Shown here piece after piece: positions 23,001 through 37,400 of a DNA stretch of 64,000 bases. The translations under genes and the position numbers were made by a program. The first letter of the stretch is position 1, and every line of letters begins with the position of its first letter. Below the pieces are notes generated by a model, which did no database searches, was not told the DNA's origin, and saw only the letters and a program-made list of their open reading frames with translations. This DNA comes from Cercis canadensis (Eukaryota > Streptophyta > Magnoliopsida > Fabales > Fabaceae). Location of the stretch: positions 94,855 through 158,854 of the forward strand of contig QAOA01001875.1 in the NCBI GenBank assembly GCA_003255065.1, read 5' to 3'.

Positions 23001-26000
23001 TGATATAAGTAACACCGTTTAGTGATGGTAATGTCACGTGTGTTTTGCAGCATAAATGTGATCTAATCAACATGAGCTATGGTGAACCAACACTATTGCC
23101 GGACTATGGACGCTTTGTTGACCTTGTCAATGAAGTATCTTCTAGACCTTGCAGTTCCTTCTCATATATATTTTTTTTATCTTTCCCACATTCTAAGGAT
23201 TCTGTGGATGTTTTGTTGATTTATATTCAGGTGGTAAACAAGTATCGCCTGATATTTGTGAGCAGCGCTGGTAATAGTGGGCCAGCATTGAGCACTGTTG
23301 GTGCACCTGGTGGTACATCTTCAAGTATCATAGGTGTTGGTGCATATGTCTCTCCTGCTATGGCAGCTGGTGCACACTGTGTAGTTGAACCTCCATCGGA
23401 GGGGCTTGAATACACTTGGTATATTTGCTTCTCTGTGAAAGCTTTGTGCATGGGTGACTTCCTATAACCCTGATATCTTTGGTTGTGTTCTTCTGTTCAT
23501 GCATGATTGATGAAGTAATATGCAGGTCTAGCCGAGGGCCTACAGCTGATGGAGACCTAGGTGTCTGTGTAAGTGCTCCTGGTGGTGCTGTTGCTCCAGT
23601 TCCTACATGGACTCTTCAACGGCGTATGCTCATGAACGGGACGTCAATGGCATCACCATCGGCTTGTGGAGGAACTGCATTGGTCATAAGTGCAATGAAG
23701 GTTCTAGGACCTGGTTTTTTTTTAGTAACTTCCTGATTTAAGTTGTTGTTACTTTCCGAACATATATGTAATTCTCTGATATTTATTCTCTATGTGCAGG
23801 CTGAGGGAATTCCTGTCAGTCCATATAGTGTAAGGAAGGCCCTTGAAAATACTTGTCTTCCTATAGGTGATTCACCAGAGGATAAATTAACCACTGGACA
23901 AGGGCTTATGCAAGTTGATAAGTTAGATATTTTTCCCATCTTTGCTTCCATGTAAATTGTAGCAAATGGTAACTTTATATAACTTGGTATTGACTTAAAT
24001 TAGTTATTCAATGACAGGGCTTATGAATATATACAGAAGTCTCAAAATTTTCCATGTGTTTGGTATCAAATAAAAATCAAGCAATCTGGAAAATCATGTG
24101 AGTTAACATTCTGAACTGGATTTAAATGAAGTTCTGCGTTACCCATTTTGTCGGTAATGTGACAAAACTGATGACTTGGTGCAAAATGAAGGTTCAGAAG
24201 AAAAATGAAAATGAAATGAAGACATGATTTACATGTAACTTCTTTTCGAGGAAAAACATTTAAAATTGTAATAGGTAGTTACACTAAACTGACAGCATTT
24301 ATTCAAAAAGGGCTAAATTATATCTTTCTGTATGATTGCTGATGGCAGTTCCTTCATCACGGGGCATCTACCTAAGGGAGGCGAGTGCTTGCCAACAATC
24401 AACTGAGGTAAGATCATTGAAGAAGTTTAGAATGCATGGGTGATCACAGCATCTGTTTGAGTGAGATCTTTGTAGACTATGACCTGCAAAATGGATTAAA
24501 AGGTGGAAAAAGCGAAAACTGAATAGATTATAGGATTGATCAACTCCTGCTTGGTTTTTATACAAAAAATCAACTCAACTGGTTAGAATGATGATAAGTT
24601 GAAGGATTGACCAACAATACTGGTTTAACTAACTTGGCAAGGGTGCAAATTAAAAAAAAAAAAAATAGTATTCCTTGAACAGTTATCAGAGCACCCAGGC
24701 ATATAGTCTTTTCATAATAAGACAGGTAAAAGTGGGTCAAATTATATAACAATTTTGATTGGTGAAAAAAAAAAAAAATTTCTTGAGGAGGTAATTAATG
24801 AAAATTAATAGCTCTATTTTTTATTCCTTATATTTACTAGGGTTTTGAGTATCACAAGATGCTTTCACCTTTTATTTTCATTTGTCCTTTTAACTTTTTC
24901 CCCATTTGCTCCTACCAGGATATCTTAACATAAATTTGATTTTTCTTTGGGATGTGCTTTATTCACATACTGTGTTTGCTTCACCCAAAATCAAAATCAT
25001 CAACCTCACGAATTTTCGTTATGACATTTCTTGAACACTAGCAGATCTCTTTGGGTGGTTGATACAATTTTTGAATCATCTCATGCATTTTTGCTATAAA
25101 AAAATATACTGTGTTTGCTTTCCTAATCTTAGAAACTTTGGTTGGTCATAATCTTATGACAAGAAGTCAGCCATTGTTTGCCCTGCTAACCCTTTGTAAG
25201 TTTATCATGTAAAAAATATACAAGAAATCTGTTGGACTTATTGTGGGATTCATTATGACCCTCACATCAAATATGCAAATTTCTTTTAGTGCCATCTTCT
25301 CTACTTGCCTTTTTTTTTTTTNTTTTTTTCCCCTTATCAAAATTATACATATTCTAAATTTTGTATCCATTAACAGTGCATTTTAGAACTATGTTTTTGT
25401 GCTTCAATTTGTGATTTTCTTTATAACTTATTGGTATTACTTGTTGGCAGTGGACAGTACAAGTTAATCCAAAATTTCATGAAGATGCCAACAATTTTGA
25501 GGAATTGGTTCCTTTCGAGGAGTGCATTGAGTTACATTCTACTGACAAGGCCGTTGTGAAGGCTCCTGAGTATCTATTACTCACTCATAATGGGCGTACC
25601 TTCAAGTTAGTCAGCTTTCCTTCACCATGTTTCCTTTTAAAATCTTTTTCGTGTATGTGGGCCAGTTCACCCTTTTGGTGAATATAATTTTTAGTACCAA
25701 ACTAATGTTGCTACATCCTTGATTCTCAAACCAATTGTTTTGATGCATAAATATATTATGAATGATGACATACGTACCATACCCATGTGGCTGTGTGGGT
25801 GAGTGGAAGTGGTTGTGCTTGCCTGGGTAATGCTAATCCTGCTTCTGTGTAGAAAAATTACATTGCTTGTCCCTCTGGGGAAATTTCCTGAAGCAATCTT
25901 TTGTTGTATGTTATCATAATTTTGGGCACCCTTTTCTTGAGGCTAAGGAAATGAAATTGTTGTTTCTAGTGCCCGAAACTTGGCATTATCTCCTTGGTAT

Positions 26001-29000
26001 AAATACTTTAGAAGGATGAATTATTACTGAATAAACTAGAAGTTTGCCCTATAGATCCGAACTCCTCTTTGAAAAGATGCGATTCTCTTTTAGATGATTG
26101 ATATGGTCATTGCCTGTATTGCAATCAAAATATTAGTTCTGGCCTTTGCGCCGTAAAATTACACTTATCTAATTGTTATTTCTGAGGATGGTGCATAGAA
26201 ATTTAATCTATCTAAACTCTTAACCAACTATTTCTCTGTCTGTTAGCCAATTGCCTGACCCATCTATTCATTATATTTCATGGATTAAGATCAAGTACAC
26301 TTTAGTTCATATGTACAGAATTCATCATACACGTCAATAATATGTTTAGCATGTGTTTTCTCAACCTCAGAATTCAATTACCGTATTCAAGCACCTAGTG
26401 TGCTAGCAATTTTGTATTATGTTGCAAAATGTGAACTTCCAGTGATACCGGTGCTTGCATATGCACTTGTATAAATACTTAATCTTTTTGCAGACGTAAT
26501 AGTTCTATTTTAATATCTTGGACTTTTGAAACTGTCTTCTTATAATAGCTTAGTTCTGTTGTATTCATCATCCTCAAACTGAGCTGCTGAAATGTAGTTT
26601 ACCGTCAAATCTAAATGGTCTTTTCTCTTATTTTTAATTTAAATTGAGTTTCCATTAAATGATGCTATTTGGTAGTTTTGTTTTATGAATGATTCACAAG
26701 TTGCTTTCTTTCCACTTTCAGCATTGTTGTGGATCCTACCAATCTGAGTGATGGTCTGCACTATTACGAGGTCTATGGTATTGACTGCAAAGCACCATGG
26801 CGTGGTCCTCTATTCAGAATTCCAGTAACAATAACAAAGCCCAAGGCTGTAACTAATCAGCCTCCTCAAGTTGCATTCTCAAAAATGTTATTTCAGCCAG
26901 GTATGAAACTGTCTAAGTTGTCAACTGTTTCTCTCTGCTGTTGGTCTACTAAGTTTTGAGCCAGTATCTACAACATGCATCCAAACCATAGCATGGGAGC
27001 TATTCCCCAGGGACATTTTCAATTAAATAATACAGATTGCTTACACAATATTGGTTCTAGTTTTTGATCTTCATATCTAAAGTAATGTTTACAATTGTTT
27101 GTCATAAATTTATTGCTTCATTAGGCCATATAGAAAGGAGATATATAGAAGTGCCACATGGTGCATCTTGGGTTGAAGCAACCATGAAAGCATCAGGTTT
27201 TGATACAGCTCGGAGATTTTTTGTGGACACGGTTCAGGTACAAGATACTGCTTGAAAGTTGAAACTATGTCTGATTCTTTGGACTTTCTTTAACATATTT
27301 GTTGCTATGTCCAGATATGTCCATTGCAAAGACCACTTAAATGGGAGAGTGTGGTCACATTTTCTTCTCCTGCTGCCAAATGCTTTGCCTTTAGGGTAGT
27401 AGGAGGTCAGACATTGGAATTAGTCATAGCTCAGTTTTGGTCAAGTGGCATAGGGAGTCATGGAACCACCAGTGTGGAATTTGAGGTAATAGAATTCATA
27501 TTTGTAGAATGGATTTTTTTCTCCCAGGTATTTGGTCAATGTTTGATTTTTATTTTTTGTACACTGAATTTTACCAGTTTTTGAAATGACCGAACTACAG
27601 GATCGTTCTTCCTTATGAAAACTGGGTGATTTTGAGGACATCCCTCAATTCTTTTTGTATAATAGTTGCTAATAACATATTGCATTTGAGCCTTATTGAC
27701 TGTGGAGGAAATTTTTAGGCTATTCAATAAATAATTTACTGATATAAACATTAATATGGGGATTTGCCTTGCTTTGGTCAGAACTCCTTAACTGGAAGTT
27801 TGGGTTGGAGCTTGCATGTCCGTCTGTGTTTAAGGTAGAACTTTTTTATGGATATTGATGAGAAGGATCTGGGTACCCAATAGCTTTGACTGAGGCAATT
27901 TAATATTTTTTTTTAGTTCCTGGCCATAGGCAGTGTAATTACTTTATATGCTAACTAATAAGAAAATTTAAAATTTTGGGCATCCAACTTAATTGGTAAT
28001 CTAATTAAAACTAGGACAACATATGCAATTGTTGAAGAGTTATGAAAGCTAAAGTATGTTAATATGTTCAATTCAACTAATTTAATTCTCATATTTAGAA
28101 GCTGTAAATCTTCCCCAAGTTGCAACCAGTGGATGTGGAAACATTATTCTTGTGATGTCAGACTACAAGGCACATGTGAATATAATAGCGGATTGGCAGT
28201 CCATGTCTGTGAGTGTGCTGAGGATCTTGTACTATGGTTTAAATTAGGGAAAAAGTAACTTCTTGTGCTGACCTTTTCATTTTTTATATAACAAACTGCA
28301 GATGTTCATTCAAATTAATCGATGGATTGATCTTTGAAGAGAAATTATTCATATATGTTTGGGGTTTATCTAACTTTTGTCTTTTTTGGTTCATTGGATC
28401 CAATGTTGTATTTAACATAGGTATCCTTTCCAGCAAAAATGGTGTATCTTTGTCCAAGTATATGCTAACGTACTAATGATGTATCACATACAAGTCAACT
28501 ACTATTGTAGGATTAGAATTAGGTGGAGTTTTCAGTCACTGGGGGGAATAGAGGATTTTAATTTTGGAACAACCTTTAGATCTGCAATATCAGTTAGTGT
28601 CAAGAATAATTATAGAAAAGAAAATAACTTTTTATCTCACACTAATGGGTTTCTGGGAATTACTCCGAGTAAGAGAAAACATCCAACTATCTAGGGTTTG
28701 ATTTGCATCAACAGCTGAAATTCATCCATCCAAGAGAAAGTGTACAAACATAAAATATTTATAGTTTCCAAGATGCAATCTTAGCCTTTGGGCCATTACA
28801 TCCCATCCAAGATTAATCAACAAAGACACCAAAATGGCTTAACGGGAAAGACAGAAAATAAAAGCCCAAATAAACCATAAAGACTGTGGCGCAAATAGAA
28901 GTCAGAGCCCAAAACCTGTCAAAAACAAGATGCTGCTACAATGAACAGTATCACAGTTCTACTGAACTGATGCTAATATAGTGCGGTGAACAGACCAGTC

Positions 29001-32000
29001 ATCCAAGAATACAGATGAACTCCAAAATAGAATATTAATTCCTTCTTATCCCGCCATATTAATGCTTAGGATTTACGGATTTGCTGCTTTTTGTTCCGCC
29101 TATACACTTTAAGTACATTTCCATCAACAATCCATGCTCTTATATAGTAGCAAAAAAGAAGATGCTCTTATATAGCATCCAGATAAATTGCATTTGTCGT
29201 TCATGTTTTAAGCGATTGTGTGTGTGTGAAGATGTCTATGCATGTATATTATGACTCTTTACTGCATAATGGTGATACTTGCAAACTTCACATCAATGTA
29301 ACACTTCAGGGAACCTATATAACAAATGTTAAAAAGATTGATGTTATAGCCGCCATTTCATGATGGAAAACACTTGTTTTTAAAATTAAATAATCACAAT
29401 TTTCCTTCTTGGCCCAACACTTCTTATACTTGTCCTTGGATATAATTACCCCTTGAAACTTCTAATAATATTTTTTCTCTCCCAAAAAAAAAAAAAAGGA
29501 AGTGTTTGGCTTTTCCAAGATCTATTAGGGATTTTTTGAGGCGAATAGCGCATGATCACGAGTAATATATGGTGCTTTTGGCATTGAGAAGAATGCTAGA
29601 ATCATCAGCTAGAGATTCTTACAACTCCCTTTCTCTCTTAATATTTTTTCTTTTATCGTCAAATTGGAAATAAAGAGACCCTATCTTGCAGAGATGACTT
29701 CTGATAAAAGAAGAAATGAAAAAGCAGGAAACTTTTCTGGAACTGCAGCAATATTTGTTTTCTATCACTTTAAGATACAATCTTGGTTGACTTAATATAA
29801 AATTTTAGGTTGTGTTTCATGGAATAAACGTCAATCAAGAGGAAGTAATACTCGATGGGAGTGAAGCACCAGTCAGAATTGAAGCTGAAGCGCTACTGGC
29901 ATCTGAGAAAGTTGCACCTGTGGCAATTCTAAATAAGGTGAAGATTGTCATGTTTACTAATTATTCATATATTTTCACTCGTAACTTTCTTTTTTTGGTG
30001 TTATCCATTATGCTTACAATGCCTACACTTCTTATGCATGGTGAATTTGCAGATCAGAGTTCCATATCGACCAATAGATGCTAAGATCAGTGCACTTTCA
30101 ACAAATCGTGATAAACTCCCCTCTGGGAAGCAGACACTGGCACTGACCTTAACGTAAGTTGTCATAAGTTTGATTATGTGCTTTATTTTTCTGTACATAG
30201 TTTGGATGGCCTTTTCTCAGTATTCTGATTTTGCAGTTACAAGGTCAAGTTGGAAGATGGAGCTGAAGTAAAACCTCAAATACCATTACTAAATGACCGA
30301 ATATATGATAATAAATTTGAGTCACAATTTTATATGATCTCTGACTCTAACAAGGTACTCTAATTTTCGGTTTCCTTTTTTTGCAAGAGGGGGCTAGTTG
30401 CTCATTTTGAGAAGCTATTTCTTAGTCCTATGAACAGTGGGCTGCATATATTTTGTGTTCATATTTACAAATTCAATTTATATTGCAAATTATGCTGATT
30501 ACGATTTGGCTTTAGTGGTAAAAATCTTGGTTGTCAGTTATTAGTACAAGTGTGAGGACTATGTCTATTAGGTTCTTGTGTCTCTGTTAATTTTCTAAAA
30601 GATGCAGTGCCATTTGTCAAATGTTCTTTTTTTTATATATATTGTGATTGTCACTGGTTCTTCTATGGATTTGAGCATCTTTCCTTTTTTGATGATTCTT
30701 TATTTGCTTTATATATTTTGAAGTCCTTATTGGGCATTTTCTCTGTTCTGATTATAGCGCATATATTCAAGTGGAGATGTCTATCCAAATTTTACAAAGC
30801 TTCCCAAGGGAGAATACAATTTACAGCTATATTTGAGGTATATGATTCTTTCTGAGCATATGTCTTTGGAATTGGATAGAGGACATGCTTTTTCTTATTT
30901 TTGTGGAGGTTGCTATTTTCTAGGTGATGATTATTCTGCTTTTGTACCTTTAAGAATAAATCTTAAATTCGCAGGTAGTGATTGAACAATGCTAGTGACC
31001 CACTGTTGTTTTGAGGACACAAAAGCTTGTTCTAGTTATGAAAACCTGCAATAAGAGATCTGGATTTTGTATTTCAAGTAGATTGTTTCTGGACTTCGAC
31101 AAGTTTTGTACTTTAAAAGCTTTCAACCAGGTCCTCTACTCATGATAATTTATTGTTCAGGCATGACAATGTGCAAATTTTGGAAAAGATGAAGCAGTTG
31201 GTGTTATTCATTGAGCGAAATTTGGAAGATAAGGTAGTTTATTATATCCTTCAAATACATATTAATGTTATCCACAAGCGGTCAATTGCTTCTGCACTCT
31301 TCAAAACCTTTTCTGCTGTCGTTCAAGGTTTCTGAATTGGCATTGTATTTGACTGTTGATAAACTTATCTCCAATATCCATATCAAGGGGAGAATTTAAT
31401 GAAAAACCTATTCCATATTGTTATTACAAGCATGTTAGAACTAATAAGCTGTAAGTATCCCTTTTTCTTCCCTCACAAATTCTCTATGGATGTGTATGTA
31501 GTTATATTAGATAGGAACATGGCATCAGAGTAGAGGCGTGGTATTGTTTGTGTTTGAAATAGAAACAAAGAAAAATGGAAAAAAGTAAAGAGTGAAAAGG
31601 ACTTAGGGATGTTTGATTAAGGAAAGGGTACCCAATATTTGAATTTGATTTAAATGTGAACTATATATTCTTTAACCAATAATTTTTTTTTATCTGCTCA
31701 AGCTTTTGATACGCCTCTTTTTTCTTTTAGTTCCTAAATTATACGAAGATACATTGATTTACAATGATGTCTTACCTTAATTTTTTTTTAATTCTATGAA
31801 CTGCTTGTAGTCTCTATTATCTATTAATATCTTATCACTCTCAGTCACATTGTCCACTCCTTCAACTGCAGTCTCATTTGTCATTGCATTGATTGTAAGA
31901 TGAACCAAATCCTTATTGCTCTCATTGGTAGGCGTCTCAATGCTTGACTTTGCAAAACATTTGGCCAGCAAACTCTTGGTATCTTCTTTACAAATTCAAA

Positions 32001-34380
32001 CCTTGACTTGATTGGACCCAGTTTTATCACTTGGTTTGTACACTGGGTCTTTAAAACAATTTGTATATAGTCAATTTTAGTTGTGATGTAGTATGAAGGT
32101 TGATATTTGTATTCAATGTATTATATATGATTCATCCATATATAACAGTGTCAAATGGGAAATCTCGAATAAAGTCATGAAGAAAATCATAGACATATCA
32201 TCAATGATTTTTGAAGAATTTCTAAGCAATAGAATTTAACCTGGATAGTTCAGGAAATCATAGAAGGAATTGCTGAAAAATATCAAATATAGTGGGGGAA
32301 ACTCTGCTTGGTATCTATGGGCATCTACTGCTTGTGTTTAAATGCCATAATACTTTTAGCAATGATTCAAATTCCTTCCAAAGTTATGTGTTTGTTTACA
32401 ATTTACCTATACAGAAAATGAGAAAGATTTGATGCAGTGGTAAGTTTTTGTGACTTGTAAGAATCATTGAAAGTATTGCCAGTAACTTTGTCAGGACTAC
32501 TAAATTTTTTCAACTGATTATTAATCAAAGACCTGTTAGCTGTTTCACTGTTAACTTTTTCCGTTCCGTTTTATACATTTGTTTCCAGGATGTTGTTTGG
32601 TTAAGCTTTTTCTCTCAGCCTGATGGTCCACTGATGGGAAATGGTTCCTTTAAGTCCTCAACGTTAGTTCCAGGGTATGTGCCTGGGTGAACTAGTTCCT
32701 AAGTCCTAACATTTAAATGCATTATTCTCTTATGTTGCTGACGGTTGTTCATTGATAGTATAAAAGAGGCATTTTATATGGGCCCACCACCTAAAGATAA
32801 GCTTCCCAAGGTATATTGTTCTCCTTACTTACGTTTTTATATGTTGCCACTCATAGTATGTTATATAACATTTGTATTATTTTCCACAGAATTCTCCACA
32901 AGGGTCTGCATTAGTGGGAGCAGTATCATATGGAAAACTATCATTTGCTGGACAGGGGAAGAAAAAAAATCCTGAAAAGCACCCCGTATCATACCGGGTT
33001 TCTTATATAGTTCCCCCCAATAAGGTTACATTATGCCTTATACAGTTAATTCCCTTAAGGTCTTGTGTGCTCTATAATTGAACATACATGTGCTCATGTG
33101 AATAAGCACCGAGCTGCTTTCAAGTTATATCTACATTTTATACAGCTTTTTTTTCTCTAAATTACTGTCTAATTTCATTGGCCTATTATGTTCTGTTGAA
33201 AGGTTGACGAGGACAAGGGAAAAGGTTCTTCCTCACCTAGCAATAAGACGGTTTCTGAACGTTTAGAAGAAGAGGTATTTGAGCCATACTTCATTAAAAC
33301 TACAAATTGGTTAATAATTCAATGAAAGGGAAAATCTTTGCTCTAATGTGAGGGATGGTGTGTGCACGTGTGTTTGTTTGCATAACTGTTTCAGCATACT
33401 TCTATAGTATATGGAAAAACCTGTTGTAAGAGTATCTCTATGTGTACCTATCTATTCCATTTCTTCATATTCACAATCTCTTCACTTAAAATTCTCTTAC
33501 AATTCTTAAGCATCACAGTTTAGATCAATAGATTTCAGATTTTTCGTTTCCTTCTGTCTTAAGGGTACTTAAATTGGGCCTTCACTTGTCCATCAGGTGA
33601 GGGATGTGAAAATAAAAGTGCTTGGAGGCCTAAAACAGGAAAGCGATGAAGAGCGCTTGGAATGGAAGAAGTTATCTACCTCACTTAAAGTCAGTACCTA
33701 AGAATCTAATCTGAACCATCAATTTTTTGTTGGTTGCTTCCTTGGATTTATTTGTTTATGTCTTGAACTGTATTTTCTATTCTTTTGCAAGATTATTGAT
33801 TTTTTACTTTTAATGTTATTGAAAATATCAGTCAGCTATCCATTTAAATAATACAGAAATATGTTATGTTTCCTTGCAGTCTGAATATCCAAATTACACT
33901 CCGTTGCTTGCAAAGATTTTGGAAGGTCTAGTTTCTAGGAGTAATAATAAAGATCAAATCTGCCATGCTGAAGAGGTAATTTTTGTTGGAAGCAAATGGT
34001 TAATATGAATTATTGTCCTTTCTCTCTTGTTATCAATGTAATTGCTGAATCATAAGTTGATCTTTCATGTCAAATTTTAGATAAATTGGACATTCATAAG
34101 TACTTAATCATATAGTTAATATCTATTTATATTTTAACAGCCTATTACATGTCAAAATAAAATAATCCAATAGAATACTAATTAATTTTAAATTCTATGA
34201 AAATTTATAGGCATGATGTACATAATGAAAACCTTCTATTGAACGGTGGATTTCATAAAAATCACTTTCTATAAGATGTTATTCAACAATGTAAGATTGA
34301 CTTAACCTTACACCAATGTCAATGGATCTCAACCCATATATATTAGAAGGGAAAGGAAAAATGAAGAAAAGAAAAATCAA

Positions 34381-34416
<36 letters not shown>

Positions 34417-37400
34417 TTGTTTTCACAAGGACTAGGAGCCCAAAAGTAGTTGTACTTGTTTGTTGCATTCGGAACCTCCTTGCAGTTCATGCAAGGAAAG
34501 TGGAAGGAAACAATAGTAACCTGGAGCCTTGAAGATGATTAATTCAAACATTTTGTCCATGTTGGGTAGCGCTGGTTACAAAGTGTTGCTTAAGATTTCT
34601 TAAAACATTTTTCATTCAATTTCCCTTTTCAGAGTTTTTATGAGCTACATGATTCTGCCACTGAAGGACTGATGCCACTGATCTTTTATTTTCATTTATT
34701 CTATTCTGAAAAATACATGTGAGAACTGTATCTTATGAGATTAATTTATCTGTAATAGAAACTATTATTTGAGTGCATCTTTGTTTTTACCTGTGCTGCT
34801 TTGGTATAACTCATAGGAGTAACTATTCTTGTGCTTTCTTGATGCTATTTTGTCCTGTATTAGTGACCTACACCACTACCATTAGAAAGAGTAATAGACT
34901 CCCTTATCTAGACATACCATGATAATTTTGGTCCAGGAGATATCACACATGCATTTTTCTGTTAACCTGTAAAACTGTAGTCATGTGCATGCTTCCCTCC
35001 CTATTGTGTGTTTCAAAGTGTAAAACTATCATATGGATTTATTGAAGTGTGTTTTGTCTTTGCAAAGGACAGAATACTAGCTTCTATGTTCTGCAATCAG
35101 GCTGTCCCGTTGTGACATTATCTAATTTACATAACCTAGATTATCTGTGTGACCCCCAAACTTAGTGCACTAATCATAGATTTGATTTCAACCAGAATGT
35201 GTTTAGCTTCTTAATTATGAATAAGTCTCGGTATTGAGTTTATTGATGAATCCTTATGCACTCTCTAATGCACTGTTGGATGTCTTATGAATTTATTTTC
35301 CACTTTCTACTTTCTTTTGAAGAGCATAAATTTATGAAAACCCTACAGTTCAAGCATTTCATGAAATTGCACCTCCATCGTATAAAGCTTATTTTGAGCA
35401 AGTCACGATTAGACTTTGCAGGTAATTGATGCAGCAAATGAGGTGATTGACAGTATTGACAGGGATGAGTTGGCAAAATATTTTGCACTCAAAAGTGATC
35501 CTGAAGATGAGGAGGCAGAGGTGTTTATCCTTGTTCTCAATGCTTCTAACCGTTTACCAAATTAGAATGCATTACATCCTATTTGTGCAAAAAACAAAAC
35601 ATTGACATACTGTGATGATGATATTTCTTCAGCTCTACAGATTTTGCTCTCTTACATAATTTTTGAGTTTGGTACTTATTTTTATTAGTTTTTAAAGCTG
35701 GATTTTTTTCTTTTGATAAAAATGCTTATTTTTTTTTTAAAAAAAAAAAACCTTCCACCATTTAGAAGAAGTCGTAGAATTGAGCACTGTATGGAGAAAT
35801 GCATCTTCTAATATTCACTATTCTGGGAATTCCACCGTGGACATCTGTACACTGCTGTAAAGTTTGGAATATTTACTAGAAAAGTTGCAGGTTTTACGAA
35901 ACATGATTTTAGTAACTTAAAAAATTTCCAAGAAAAGTTGTTAAACTACTGCTCACTACAGGTACTCCTAGTGGATTATAAGATGGCCCCAATATATTTC
36001 GCATATTGAAAAATGCTAGTGCACTGTCTTTATTGAAAAATGGTTATTAAATTGTGGCTTAAAAAATGCTTCTACTGAAAAATATTTTGCTTACGATGAA
36101 TTGTGGTTTTCTGAAGACGGCTCTGGGTCAAATAATTGATCAAATTTTGTGTTTTTTTGAACTACTTAATATTAACTATATGTATTACAGGAGTTCATTC
36201 TATGAGACAAAATCAAATATAATATTACTCTCAATGCATTTGCAGTTGTTTGCAATATATTGGAAGTTAATTATCATTTAATCATACTGTAGAAACTCAA
36301 GAAAAAGATGGAGTCAACCCGTGATCAATTAGCAGAAGCACTGTACCAAAAGGGGCTTGCACTGGCAGCGATTGAATCTTTAAAGGTTAGAGCTTTTATT
36401 TCTGTTTCTGATAATGCTCTTTAATACCATTATTGTTATTTCTTATAATTCTCATAAAAATGTGTGCAAGACAGGGTGAGAAGCTATGCAATTGAAATCA
36501 CTATATTGAAGTGTTAATCCTGTTCGATCTATCATGTTAGAGTAACTTAAGAACCTGTTTTATCTTAGTAGCTGCTTAAAGCAGTGTTTGATCTTGCAAG
36601 ATTAATATAAGTAGTTCTGAAAATGAGAAATGTCTTTGTATTGAGGCCAATTTAACCATTTTTTTTTTCTTAAAATGAACCATAGATATCATGTGGCATA
36701 AAGGCTACCTTTTTACTAAAGCTAAGGATTAAATCAGGTCTTGGAAATGTAACAATAATCATTATGATCCTTAGCTTGTGGCTGCCTGCATGTGTCTATT
36801 ATCATTTTAGGATAAGTTGAAAGCTTTTCATGTACTCTCTACCACTATATTTTGAGTCATATGCATTACTCCTCTTTAGAAGTTGTCAAAGTTGTCAGTA
36901 CCTCTCCTTAAATAAGTCGCACCTTCCGTTATGATAATGGTAACATATTATTATTTTCATCAAATAAAAGTTGGCAGACTTGACTTGGTGTATATTGTCA
37001 AAGGATGTGGATAAGCCCTTGGCTTCAGCTAAAGATGTGGACAAGACTGATCCAGGCGTTCATCCAGACTTGTTTGAAGAGAACTTCATTGAACTAAAGA
37101 AATGGGTTGATGTGAAGTCCACTAAATATGGAACCCTCTTAGTGATGCGGGAGAGGCGCTGTCAAAGGCTTGGGACAGCACTAAAGGTATTATTATGTTC
37201 TTTAATTTTTGGGTCAAATTGTCCCACAGACGTCTAAAATGTTGAGATATTACGGAATTATCAGTTCACTCATTGAATCCTTTGCATGTTATATTGGTTG
37301 CTGCCATGGATGTGAACAACAATGGTATATTTGCATCTTATGTCAGGCTATGATTAAGTGAAATGTGCATTCATTGCATGCTTATTGGTTCTCCTTGATC

